Source of the DNA: Candidatus Bipolaricaulota bacterium
GTDB taxonomy: Bacteria > Bipolaricaulota > Bipolaricaulia > RBG-16-55-9
Assembly: GCA_027021605.1 (NCBI GenBank)
Contig: JALUUA010000142.1
Coordinates: forward strand, 1 to 11,242
Length of the DNA: 11,242 nucleotides
Reading direction: 5' to 3'
Both the position numbers and the translations under genes were made by a program. The notes beneath the pieces were generated by a model. It searched no databases, was not told the DNA's origin, and saw only the letters and a list, made by a program, of their open reading frames with translations. The stretch's first letter is position 1, and each line of letters opens with the position of its first letter. Shown here in pieces: positions 1-6,554 of the stretch.

Positions 1-13
1 CCTGCCGCTGGCC

Positions 14-619
14 GTGCACAAACTCAGCGGACAAGTTCGGGACTTCGAGGGCTGCCCCTTTCCCGCGTATGTGTGGGCCGCAAGCGATGATCTCAACTCC
101 CCTCAAGCGATCGTGAGGACAGACGAAGAGGGCTGCTTCACGCTCTGGTACCCCGAGGGGAAGCCGCTCAGGGTATTCATCGACGACGAGAGCTACTCCC
201 GCACGACCTACGAGTGCTGGATCACTTCGGAAGGGCTGAAGGCTGACGTGCAGATCAATCCACGCGTAGGCGACTTCGAGCTTTGGGGTCTGCACGCCTG
301 GCGCACGCAGCTCAATTGGCACGTGTACTTCTGGCCCTGCTCGCTGCCGTTGGACCTTCGGGCCAAGCAGCTCAACAGGGAATTTTCGGTTCCCCGGTTG
401 AGGAGGGAGGAAGTCACGGTGCGCTTCGACGGCGAGGAGGTTCCCATCCTGGGATTGCACCGGGTGCCGGTCCACATCAAGAAGGGGCGAGTCCATGCTG
501 CCTATCTTTTAGATCTGCCCCTGCAGAAGAGGCTTTATCCTTGTGAGCCCATGCGGATTCAAGTGGAAGTGCACACGGCCACCCGCGGGCGCGGGGAGGC
601 GTGGTATATTGTGTGGTAA
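14..619 (+). CDS. Two-domain beta-sandwich protein, carboxypeptidase-regulatory-like N-terminus, function unknown
   Basis: I do not recognise a named family for the whole protein (201 aa). Residues about 3-70 look like a carboxypeptidase regulatory-like Ig fold: an SGQV opening strand, a conserved-looking G-C-P-F-P turn, then a TDEEGCF strand and a WYPEGKP loop, the usual layout of these domains. Residues 86-112 are unusually aromatic (WGLHAW, HVYFWP), and residues 130-201 look like a second small beta domain ending in a YIVW strand. There is no signal peptide from this start, so it is cytosolic or starts further upstream. The GTG at 14 was chosen because such domains usually begin a few residues before the SGxV strand. 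However, no ribosome binding site is visible in the 13 bases before it, and the frame stays open to the window edge, so the gene may be 5' truncated here. Five cysteines are spread along the chain. It probably is not in one operon with the next gene, which has its own strong ribosome binding site 54 nt after this stop. Confidence 0.7.
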   Translation: MHKLSGQVRDFEGCPFPAYVWAASDDLNSPQAIVRTDEEGCFTLWYPEGKPLRVFIDDESYSRTTYECWITSEGLKADVQINPRVGDFELWGLHAWRTQLNWHVYFWPCSLPLDLRAKQLNREFSVPRLRREEVTVRFDGEEVPILGLHRVPVHIKKGRVHAAYLLDLPLQKRLYPCEPMRIQVEVHTATRGRGEAWYIVW

Positions 620-672
620 GAGCCCTGATGGGTGTAGAATAGTCATGGCCAATCCCCTAAGCTAGAATTCCT

Positions 673-680
673 GAGGTGAT
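673..680 (+). promoter_or_regulatory. Strong ribosome binding site of the antitoxin gene
   Basis: GAGGTGAT is fully complementary to the 16S rRNA anti-Shine-Dalgarno end and sits 5 nt before the ATG at 686. It fixes the antitoxin start. It is the best Shine-Dalgarno in the left third of the window, in keeping with the antitoxin being translated more strongly than the toxin. Confidence 0.8.
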
Positions 681-685
681 CAACG

Positions 686-916
686 ATGGCGAAGATTGCG
701 GACCGTGTTGAAGTAAACCCCAAAGTCCATCATGGAAAGCCCGTCATCGCGGGGACCCGAGTGCCGGTTCATATGGTGCTCGGTCTCCTGGCCCGTGGGC
801 TGACCCCGGAGGATATTATCCGCGATTATTACGACCACATCACTAAGGAAGACATCCTGGCCTGCCTCCGCTATGCCCAATCCCTCGTTGAAGAGGAAGA
901 GGTCCACACCGTTTGA
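686..916 (+). CDS. DUF433 family antitoxin (VapB-like)
   Basis: This small protein (76 aa, normal for DUF433) is the predicted antitoxin of the pair. Family hallmarks are visible: an N-terminal strand (residues 1-12) running into NPKVHHGKPVIAGTRVPV (11-28), the signature GxPxIxGTRVPV-type motif, followed by a winged-helix-like part VLGLLARGLTPEDIIRDY (31-48) and the helix KEDILACLRYA (54-64). The tail is acidic (EEEEV). DUF433 proteins are known to accompany DUF5615 PIN-like proteins. The antitoxin is expected to bind and block the toxin in the cytosol and to repress the shared promoter through its helix-turn-helix-like part; this is family knowledge, not shown here. The start is fixed by the GAGGTGAT site. 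The toxin ATG follows the stop after 3 nt, so the two are co-transcribed. Confidence 0.93.
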   Translation: MAKIADRVEVNPKVHHGKPVIAGTRVPVHMVLGLLARGLTPEDIIRDYYDHITKEDILACLRYAQSLVEEEEVHTV

Positions 917-919
917 GCC

Positions 920-1282
920 ATGACCCTTTTCTTGGCAGACGAGTGCGTGTTTGTTTCTACCGTTCGTCTCATGAGGAATCTTGGGCTTACAGTCCAGCGC
1001 GTCCAGGAGCTCAGCCTGATCGGTTCCGAAGACCAAGAGATCTTTCAAGAAGCGCAACGGATGAAAGCCGTCCTTGTGACCAACGACAAAGGCTTCGGAG
1101 ACGTTCGGGTTTATCCACCCTCGTCGCATCGGGGGATTATCGTTTTGAGGATGGAGCCCGATCCGAAGAAGGTTCAAGCCGTCCACCGCGTATTGGAAGG
1201 ACTGCTCAAGCGGGAAAGGAAATTCGATTGCTGCCTTTTTATCGTTGATGCGAGCAAATACCGCAAGAGGAAAAGGCCATAA
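920..1282 (+). CDS. DUF5615 family PIN-like toxin (predicted ribonuclease)
   Basis: This is the predicted toxin of the pair (120 aa, usual DUF5615 length). The PIN-like acidic residues are in place: D7-E8 in the N-terminal FLADE strand, D38 in GSEDQEIF, D56 in the LVTNDKGFGD motif (52-61), and D61. The RGIIVLRM strand (71-78) is also typical. PIN-like domains use these acids to hold metal ions and cut RNA; in VapC-type toxins the target is usually tRNA or rRNA, but no target can be read from the sequence. All expected catalytic positions are intact, so the module looks functional. There is no clear Shine-Dalgarno; translation is probably coupled to the antitoxin, whose stop lies 3 nt upstream. 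The C-terminus is strongly basic (SKYRKRKRP), more than I would expect for the family, and could help RNA binding. Confidence 0.92.
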   Translation: MTLFLADECVFVSTVRLMRNLGLTVQRVQELSLIGSEDQEIFQEAQRMKAVLVTNDKGFGDVRVYPPSSHRGIIVLRMEPDPKKVQAVHRVLEGLLKRERKFDCCLFIVDASKYRKRKRP

Positions 1283-1315
1283 ATAAATGAGCAGGCAGAA
1301 GCAGCAGAAGCCGAA

Positions 1316-1328
1316 GTCCTCCCAGGAC
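1316..1328. other. Small perfect inverted repeat in the 1283-1440 intergenic region
   Basis: GTCCT-CCC-AGGAC, a 5-bp stem with a 3-nt loop, sits 33 nt after the toxin stop. No T-run follows, so it does not qualify as an intrinsic terminator. It could be a weak operator or mRNA structure, or chance. The rest of 1283-1440 shows no convincing promoter or small gene. Confidence 0.3.
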
Positions 1329-1440
1329 CCTAAGATTGTGATCTCCGTAATCCACACGACAACTTGGGGGCTCGTGGCCGCAAAGCATCCTGGGATCAGA
1401 CCCGCTGCCCAGCTTGTTGGGGCTTTTGGCATTCACGCTG

Positions 1441-2124
1441 GTGGATGGAGCAGCTTCCTTTGGAGACTTCCGAGGATGGAACTGGCAGGATGCTCGGATC
1501 TTGCGCCGCTTTCACGCCTTTGGATTGGGGATTATGAAGATGGTCGTCGCCTCCGAGACGGGGAGGAGCGCCCTTAAGGCCCTCAAGGTGCTTCAGGGCA
1601 CGGGGATTCAACTTGTCGTGGTGACCCACCCTCCGGCGGCCACGACGGGACCGAAGGGCGAGATCCCCATCGGGCTCAGCCGCCCGGAATATCAACACGT
1701 CAAGCGCCATCTGGAGGCTCAGGGAGCCGTGATCGTGCAGGGGACACGACCCCTCGGCGGCGTCGGACGCGCCCTCGGTTGGCGGGCGGCGGTTCCTGCT
1801 ACGTTCGTGGACGAAACGCTCGAGCTGTTTAGCTCGGGGACTAAGATCGCCGTGGAAGTCGCAATCATGGCGGCGGACGCCGGGGCCGTGGAGGCGGGCG
1901 AGGAGGTCGTGGCGCTGGGCGGCACCTTCAAAGGGCTGGATACGGCTCTCGTCGTCAAGACGGCCTATAGCTACAACGTCTTTGCGGAGTTCGAGGTGTT
2001 GGAGATCGTCGCCAAGCCCCGACATCCGGGGAAGCGCCTGCCGGAATACGAGCAGGAAGGCTGGGAAGGCGATCTCGATCCGTACTATAAGCCCGTCGAA
2101 CTGGACGAAGAACGCCACGGCTAG
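1441..2124 (+). CDS. COG1751-type pyruvate kinase alpha/beta domain protein (stand-alone)
   Basis: This is a 227-aa relative of the stand-alone pyruvate-kinase C-terminal-like proteins found in archaea and thermophilic bacteria (the Archaeoglobus AF0103 type). These keep the regulatory alpha/beta domain of pyruvate kinase without the catalytic barrel; their biochemical role is unknown. Matching features are VVASETG with a following helix (35-50), VVVTHPP, GVGRAL (107-112), SGTKIAVEVAIMAADAG (132-148), an EEVVALGG strand, DTALVV and the closing EIVAKP strand (188-193). The GTG at 1441 is chosen because it aligns without gaps to the family N-terminus. TTG 1414 is the alternative, and neither has a Shine-Dalgarno. 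The N-terminal 20 residues lack the usual PGxENT signature (here RGWNWQD), and an acidic/aromatic tail of about 33 residues follows the family end. The protein has no signal peptide and is presumably cytosolic. Confidence 0.82.
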   Translation: MDGAASFGDFRGWNWQDARILRRFHAFGLGIMKMVVASETGRSALKALKVLQGTGIQLVVVTHPPAATTGPKGEIPIGLSRPEYQHVKRHLEAQGAVIVQGTRPLGGVGRALGWRAAVPATFVDETLELFSSGTKIAVEVAIMAADAGAVEAGEEVVALGGTFKGLDTALVVKTAYSYNVFAEFEVLEIVAKPRHPGKRLPEYEQEGWEGDLDPYYKPVELDEERHG

Positions 2125-2153
2125 GCTCAACAGAACACGAGGTAGGCGGAAAG

Positions 2154-2180
2154 CTCAAAGGCAAGTAGCCCCGCCTTGAG
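2154..2180 (+). other. Hairpin downstream of the COG1751 gene
   Basis: CTCAAAGGC and GCCTTGAG form an 8-bp stem with one bulged A and a 10-nt loop, starting 30 nt after the gene's stop. There is no T-run after it, so it is at best a weak or Rho-assisted terminator or a 3'-end stabiliser. The surrounding 2125-2297 region shows no promoter I would defend. Confidence 0.35.
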
Positions 2181-2282
2181 ATGAGATAGGAAGGGAGCTT
2201 GCCGCCCCCTCGCCGGTTTGAGTATGATGGGCTGCGCATGCCAGAAGCAACGCCATCATACATGAGCGCGAAATTCTTTCCT

Positions 2283-2293
2283 AAGGGGAGAGG
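2283..2293 (+). promoter_or_regulatory. Ribosome binding site that decides the start of the giant gene
   Basis: AAGGGGAGAGG lies 4 nt before GTG 2298 and gives the giant protein a normal signal peptide. A second purine-rich site (TAGGAAGGGAG, 2187-2197) precedes a TTG at 2199 in the same frame, which would add 33 residues before the signal peptide. Confidence 0.6.
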
Positions 2294-2297
2294 TGCG

Positions 2298-5200
2298 GTG
2301 AGGCAACTGCGACGGCAACCCGATAAAGAGCAACCGTTTAGGGCACTCAGCATCGCGTTCGGCTATGGATGGGGCGGCTTCCTGTTTCTCCTCTCGATCC
2401 TGAGCGCGCTGGGCCTGAGCCTGGGGCTCCCCCCGGTGCCCGCCCAGGCCCAGATCCCGGAGCTGGCCCAGAGCCCCTCGTTCGAGGTCTTCGGAAGCGT
2501 AAATTGGACCGTCCGCTACGGGCTGGGAGACCCCCGTGGGCTGGCCCAGAAGGGCTACTCCCGCGGCCTCTTCTTCAACCAGAACATCACCCTGGACGCC
2601 GACGTCTCCGTGGCCGTCGAGCGCCCCGTCCCCGGGCTGCTCTCGTTGTTGGCCCAAATCGACAACCAGCAGCCCGACTTCCTCCAGTCCCTAAGCATCC
2701 TCTTTGAGGCCGAGCGCTGGACGGCCCAGTTCGGGGACTTCCCCATGGGCCGCCCCGAGAGCCCCTTTGCCTCCGCGGATCGCCTGCTCAAGGGCTTCAA
2801 GGTGGACTGGCAGGTCAACGAGCGCCTCTCCCTCAGCGCGATCCTGTCCCAGGTCTCCGGGATCCTGCAGACCAAGACGTTCCGCGGGAACACCGTGGAG
2901 GAAACCGTCCAGCTCGTACCCCAACTCCCGGACCGCCCCTGGGCCGAAATGCCGTACCTCTGCGAGCTTCAGGGGTCGGAGACCTACTGCAACCTGAGGG
3001 GGCTGGCCCACTTCTTCCTCGGCCCCGACTTCGTCGAGGGGTTTACCAAAATCAAGCTGCGCTTCCCCACGGACGATCGCCTCCGGGAGCTCCTGGAAGC
3101 CTATGAGCTGGGGTACCTCTTCGACGTCATCCAAGAAGACCCGGAGCCGGAGCTGGATCCCTCGTCCTACCTCATCATCCCCGCCGAGGAGGGGTTCTAC
3201 CTGGCGCTGCGCGCGGACTTCGAGACGATTCTCCGGGACCAAATCTTCCGCTACATCGACGACTACAACCTGGGGTTGCCGCCGGACGCGGAGTTCCAAG
3301 AGTACCCCCTAAGCCCGGGGACGGACTACGAGCGAGGCTTTCTCGAGGGCCTGCAGGAGCGACTCACGATCGCCGTCGACTCCCTCGAGCTCCGCCCCCC
3401 GGACGCGGCCTACTATCGCTTTTACTACCTGCGGCACCCCGAAATCCTTGAGGGGAGCGTTCGGGTGGAGATCCGGCTCCTCCGGGAGGAGGAGTTCCGC
3501 CCGATCGACGATCCCCTGCTCGCGGGCTTCGAGATGAACGTCTACCCCGAGGTGGGCGTGCTGGAGCTGATTGCCCCTCCCGAGTTCTTCCAGAACCCCG
3601 AGAGCGCCGTGCGGGTGAGCTACGCCTACAAGTCGGGAGCGGGCACGTACGTGCTGGGGCTCTCCGTCCTCAAGGGGAGCGAACGGGTGTACTTAAACGG
3701 CGAGCTCCTCCGGCCCGGGCAAGATTATTTGCTGGAGTACGAGACGGGCTTTCTCATCCTCTTCGTGGAGGTGGGCCCCGACGACGTCCTGCGCATCGAG
3801 TACGAGGTGGCCCGCGGGGGCTTGGGGGGCTTTGCGGAGTACCGCCGGGGCTTCGAGGGCCTCACGCTCCAGTACCAGCCCTGGGACGGCTTCACGCTCT
3901 TTGTGGATCTGCTGCGGGCGCACGACTCCCCCACCGCGGGCGTCGACCCCGAGTCGCTGGCGACGATGCCCAACAACCACGTGGTGCTGGGCCTAAGCGG
4001 CGTCTGGGAGGGCGAGGGCTTCCGGACGGACTTCGACTTGGGCTTCAACGTCAACGTCTTCCCGCCGGATGACAACATGAAGATCAACCAGCCCAACCGC
4101 ATATACGCCGTCCACGGCCTCACCCACCAGGGCCGGGAGCTGGTCCTCTTCGGCCACCGCAACGGCGTCCAGGTGTACGACGTCGCCACGGGGAGCTGGA
4201 GCGGCTACGGGCCCGCGGAGGGCCTGGCGGGCCTGGAGGTCTTCGACATCGACAGCGTCGAGGGCCTGGTCGCCTTCGCCACGTCAGGGGGGCTCTCGCT
4301 GCTGGAGCTGGAGCCGGGGGACCCCCTGGCCAGCTTCGCCCGGCCCGCCGACTGGCGGCGCTTCGACGAGCGGGATGGGCTCCCGAGCAGCCGCGTCCTC
4401 AGCGTGCTCCTCGTCGACGGCAACAACGCGGTCTGGGTCGGCACGGACAAGGGGCTAGCCACGGCGCCCCTGGGCGACTTCGAGGCCCTCACGGAGCGAA
4501 AGACGTGGACCCTCTTCCAGAAGGAGAAGTACCCGGAGCTCCCGAGCGATCGCGTCCAAGAGCTGGCCTGGGCCGGGGGGATGCTGTACGTCGGCACGGA
4601 CGGGGGGCTGGCCGTCTTCGACCCCTCGGCGGAGCGCTTCGTGCCCGTAGCGGAGCTGCAGGGTCTCGAGATCCGCGACCTGGCGGCGGACGGCCTCCGC
4701 GTGTACGCGGCCACGGACCGCGGCGTGTACGCGATCGAGGGCACCCGGGGGGTCGGGCGCCCGTTCCTGAGGGCCGTTCAAGCCGTCGCCCTCTGGGAGG
4801 GGGAGCTGTGGGCGGGCACGGAAGCGGGGCTCTTCGGGGCGATCTCCGGCCTCGTCCCCGAGACGGAGGGACGCTCGATCACGGCCCTGGGGACGGGGGA
4901 GCGGGCCCTCTGGGCCGGGGAGGAGGCCGATGAGAGCTATCGGCTTCGGCTCTTTGAGGTCGCGCAGCCCCAACCCGAGGGGGAGGACGGGATCGAGTCC
5001 GGTCTCCGCGTGCGCGTCTACGACGCGCGGGAGGCGGAGCTGGACGGCGAGGCGAAGGGGCGCTTCTCGGACCTGCCCGCCGCGGAGCACACCGACCTCG
5101 GCTGGGTGGGAGAGATCTCGGTCAGCAAGCAGCTGGGTCCGCTCACCCTTCGGGGGACGCTGCGGAGCATCTCGCCGGAGTTCACCCCCATCGGGCTGCT

Positions 5201-6551
5201 CAACCGGGAGGACCGGCTGCAGCTGAGCCTGGGCGCCTCCTATGCGCTCAGCGAGGCCCTCACCGTCCGGGTCAACCACGAGGAGGGGCTCACGGACCTC
5301 TTCCGCTCGCCCACCCAGGTGCTGCGCGACTCCCTGGGTCTGAGCTTCCGGCCGGAGGGGGGCCCCACCCTCGACGTGGACTACGCGATCGATCGCTTGG
5401 ACCACAGCTTCGAGCGGCCCGGGTTCGACATCCGACGGCGCTCGTACACCCTCTCGCTGGGCCAGACCCTGCTCGACCGGCGCCTCGATCTGGGGCTCAG
5501 CGCGCAGCTCGCCCAGGACGAGGACCCCCGCCGCCCCGGTGGGGGCTTCCTGGAGGGGGACCTCCAGGGGACGGCCCGGTTCCGGGCGGGCCCCGATCTC
5601 CGGTTGAACCTCGCCCTCAAGCAGCCGTTGCAGCTGCGGTTTGGCCGGCTCTTCGGGGCCAGCCAGCTCACCTGGGGGGCGGACTGGACGACCGCGGCCT
5701 CCGTGAGGGAGCTTCCCCTCCTCGGAATGCCCGTCCAGCTCACGTTCCAGACGGGCTATCAGGGGAGCAGTCGGTTGCCCGTCTTCGGGTCCGGGGGGCG
5801 GTTCTCCCTCGACCAGTCGGCCAACGTGCAGGTGCAGGCCGCACGTCTGCAGCTCGGGGAGGTGGTGCTCAGCCCCCAGGGGACGTTCTCCCTCCGCTCC
5901 CGGGACCCCTTCAGCTTCAACTCCCTGCTGGAGCTGGGCGGGGACACGACGCTCCAGGGGCAGTGGGGCCTGATCGACGGGACGCTCTCGCTGGGGCGCA
6001 CCTTCTCCACCCAGGGGCGCACCGGGCTGGTGCGCTTCCAGGACCGCGGCCAGCTCAGCCTCGCCCACCGCGATCTGCGGGGACTTCGCCCCACCCTAGA
6101 GCTCTCGGGCACCCTGGAGACGCTCACCCACCCGCTCTTCGGCCGCATCCGCAACGGGCAGTACCAGATCGCGCTCCAGCTCTTCTGGCAGAAGCTCGAC
6201 TCGCCCCTGACGGCCGACCTCTACCTGAGCCGCCAGGCGATCCTCACCGAGCGCGAGCGGACGGTGACGTACTCGTTCCAGCAGGGGATCGAGTACCAGC
6301 TCGTCCCGAGGTGGGGCCTCACCCCCCGGCTGGACGTGCTGCTCGACTACATCCGAGGCGAGCGGAACCGCCAGCCCGTGGAGGATCTCTCGGGCGAGAT
6401 CACCCTCTCGGCGAGCTTTGCCCCCATCCCCGAGTGGACGGCCACCGTGGGGGTGTCGTATCTGTTTACGACGGACGCCACGAAGCCCCGGCCCCCGGCC
6501 CACAGCTTCGCCGTCACCGTGCAGTTCGGCCGGACCTTTCAGTTCTTTTGA
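2298..6551 (+). CDS. Giant outer-membrane beta-barrel protein with seven-repeat beta-propeller
   Basis: This exported protein of 1417 aa has a signal peptide at residues 1-51 (basic n-region, hydrophobic core 25-45, AQA cleavage site). Residues about 52-600 are beta-rich. They include a C222/C231 pair and, at 460-505, a hairpin-type motif (VYLNGELL, DYLLEYETG, LRIEYEVA) like those repeated in SprA-like and other large surface proteins. Residues about 600-890 form a propeller of the two-component-regulator-propeller/NHL kind: seven degenerate repeats on the pattern (L/V)WVGTDxGL, for example AVWVGTDKGL, MLYVGTDGGL and ELWAGTEAGL. Residues about 900-1417 are alternating amphipathic strands with polar turns, ending FGRTFQFF; the terminal Phe is the classic BAM insertion signal. 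There is no sensor-kinase domain, so the propeller is not a two-component receptor here. Likely role: surface receptor, scaffold or part of an export channel. The start is GTG 2298 (strong Shine-Dalgarno); TTG 2199 is possible. The gene is convergent with the PorV-like operon, 3 nt apart. Confidence 0.85.
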   Translation: MRQLRRQPDKEQPFRALSIAFGYGWGGFLFLLSILSALGLSLGLPPVPAQAQIPELAQSPSFEVFGSVNWTVRYGLGDPRGLAQKGYSRGLFFNQNITLDADVSVAVERPVPGLLSLLAQIDNQQPDFLQSLSILFEAERWTAQFGDFPMGRPESPFASADRLLKGFKVDWQVNERLSLSAILSQVSGILQTKTFRGNTVEETVQLVPQLPDRPWAEMPYLCELQGSETYCNLRGLAHFFLGPDFVEGFTKIKLRFPTDDRLRELLEAYELGYLFDVIQEDPEPELDPSSYLIIPAEEGFYLALRADFETILRDQIFRYIDDYNLGLPPDAEFQEYPLSPGTDYERGFLEGLQERLTIAVDSLELRPPDAAYYRFYYLRHPEILEGSVRVEIRLLREEEFRPIDDPLLAGFEMNVYPEVGVLELIAPPEFFQNPESAVRVSYAYKSGAGTYVLGLSVLKGSERVYLNGELLRPGQDYLLEYETGFLILFVEVGPDDVLRIEYEVARGGLGGFAEYRRGFEGLTLQYQPWDGFTLFVDLLRAHDSPTAGVDPESLATMPNNHVVLGLSGVWEGEGFRTDFDLGFNVNVFPPDDNMKINQPNRIYAVHGLTHQGRELVLFGHRNGVQVYDVATGSWSGYGPAEGLAGLEVFDIDSVEGLVAFATSGGLSLLELEPGDPLASFARPADWRRFDERDGLPSSRVLSVLLVDGNNAVWVGTDKGLATAPLGDFEALTERKTWTLFQKEKYPELPSDRVQELAWAGGMLYVGTDGGLAVFDPSAERFVPVAELQGLEIRDLAADGLRVYAATDRGVYAIEGTRGVGRPFLRAVQAVALWEGELWAGTEAGLFGAISGLVPETEGRSITALGTGERALWAGEEADESYRLRLFEVAQPQPEGEDGIESGLRVRVYDAREAELDGEAKGRFSDLPAAEHTDLGWVGEISVSKQLGPLTLRGTLRSISPEFTPIGLLNREDRLQLSLGASYALSEALTVRVNHEEGLTDLFRSPTQVLRDSLGLSFRPEGGPTLDVDYAIDRLDHSFERPGFDIRRRSYTLSLGQTLLDRRLDLGLSAQLAQDEDPRRPGGGFLEGDLQGTARFRAGPDLRLNLALKQPLQLRFGRLFGASQLTWGADWTTAASVRELPLLGMPVQLTFQTGYQGSSRLPVFGSGGRFSLDQSANVQVQAARLQLGEVVLSPQGTFSLRSRDPFSFNSLLELGGDTTLQGQWGLIDGTLSLGRTFSTQGRTGLVRFQDRGQLSLAHRDLRGLRPTLELSGTLETLTHPLFGRIRNGQYQIALQLFWQKLDSPLTADLYLSRQAILTERERTVTYSFQQGIEYQLVPRWGLTPRLDVLLDYIRGERNRQPVEDLSGEITLSASFAPIPEWTATVGVSYLFTTDATKPRPPAHSFAVTVQFGRTFQFF

Positions 6552-6554
6552 AGA

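Noticed and set aside
609..640. Possible antitoxin promoter (TTGTGT ... TAGAAT)
   Set aside because: The -10-like TAGAAT is good, but the only -35-like box is poor and 20 nt away; too weak to list.
680..1432. 250-codon - strand open frame across the toxin-antitoxin pair
   Set aside because: Antisense to two recognisable genes, with no family features of its own.
1287..1577. Possible 96-residue gene starting 4 nt after the toxin stop
   Set aside because: No ribosome binding site; the second half overlaps the COG1751 gene in another frame, and the sequence shows no domain or consistent composition. Kept only as a possible source of a displaced N-terminus.
1396..2130. 244-codon - strand open frame opposite the COG1751 gene
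   Set aside because: Covers almost exactly the same span as a recognisable + strand gene; a shadow frame.
4455..6068. 537-codon open frame on the - strand inside the giant gene
   Set aside because: It mirrors the coding strand of a very GC-rich gene; the product is rich in Arg/Pro/Glu with no domain pattern, while the + strand reads as a clear barrel and propeller protein.
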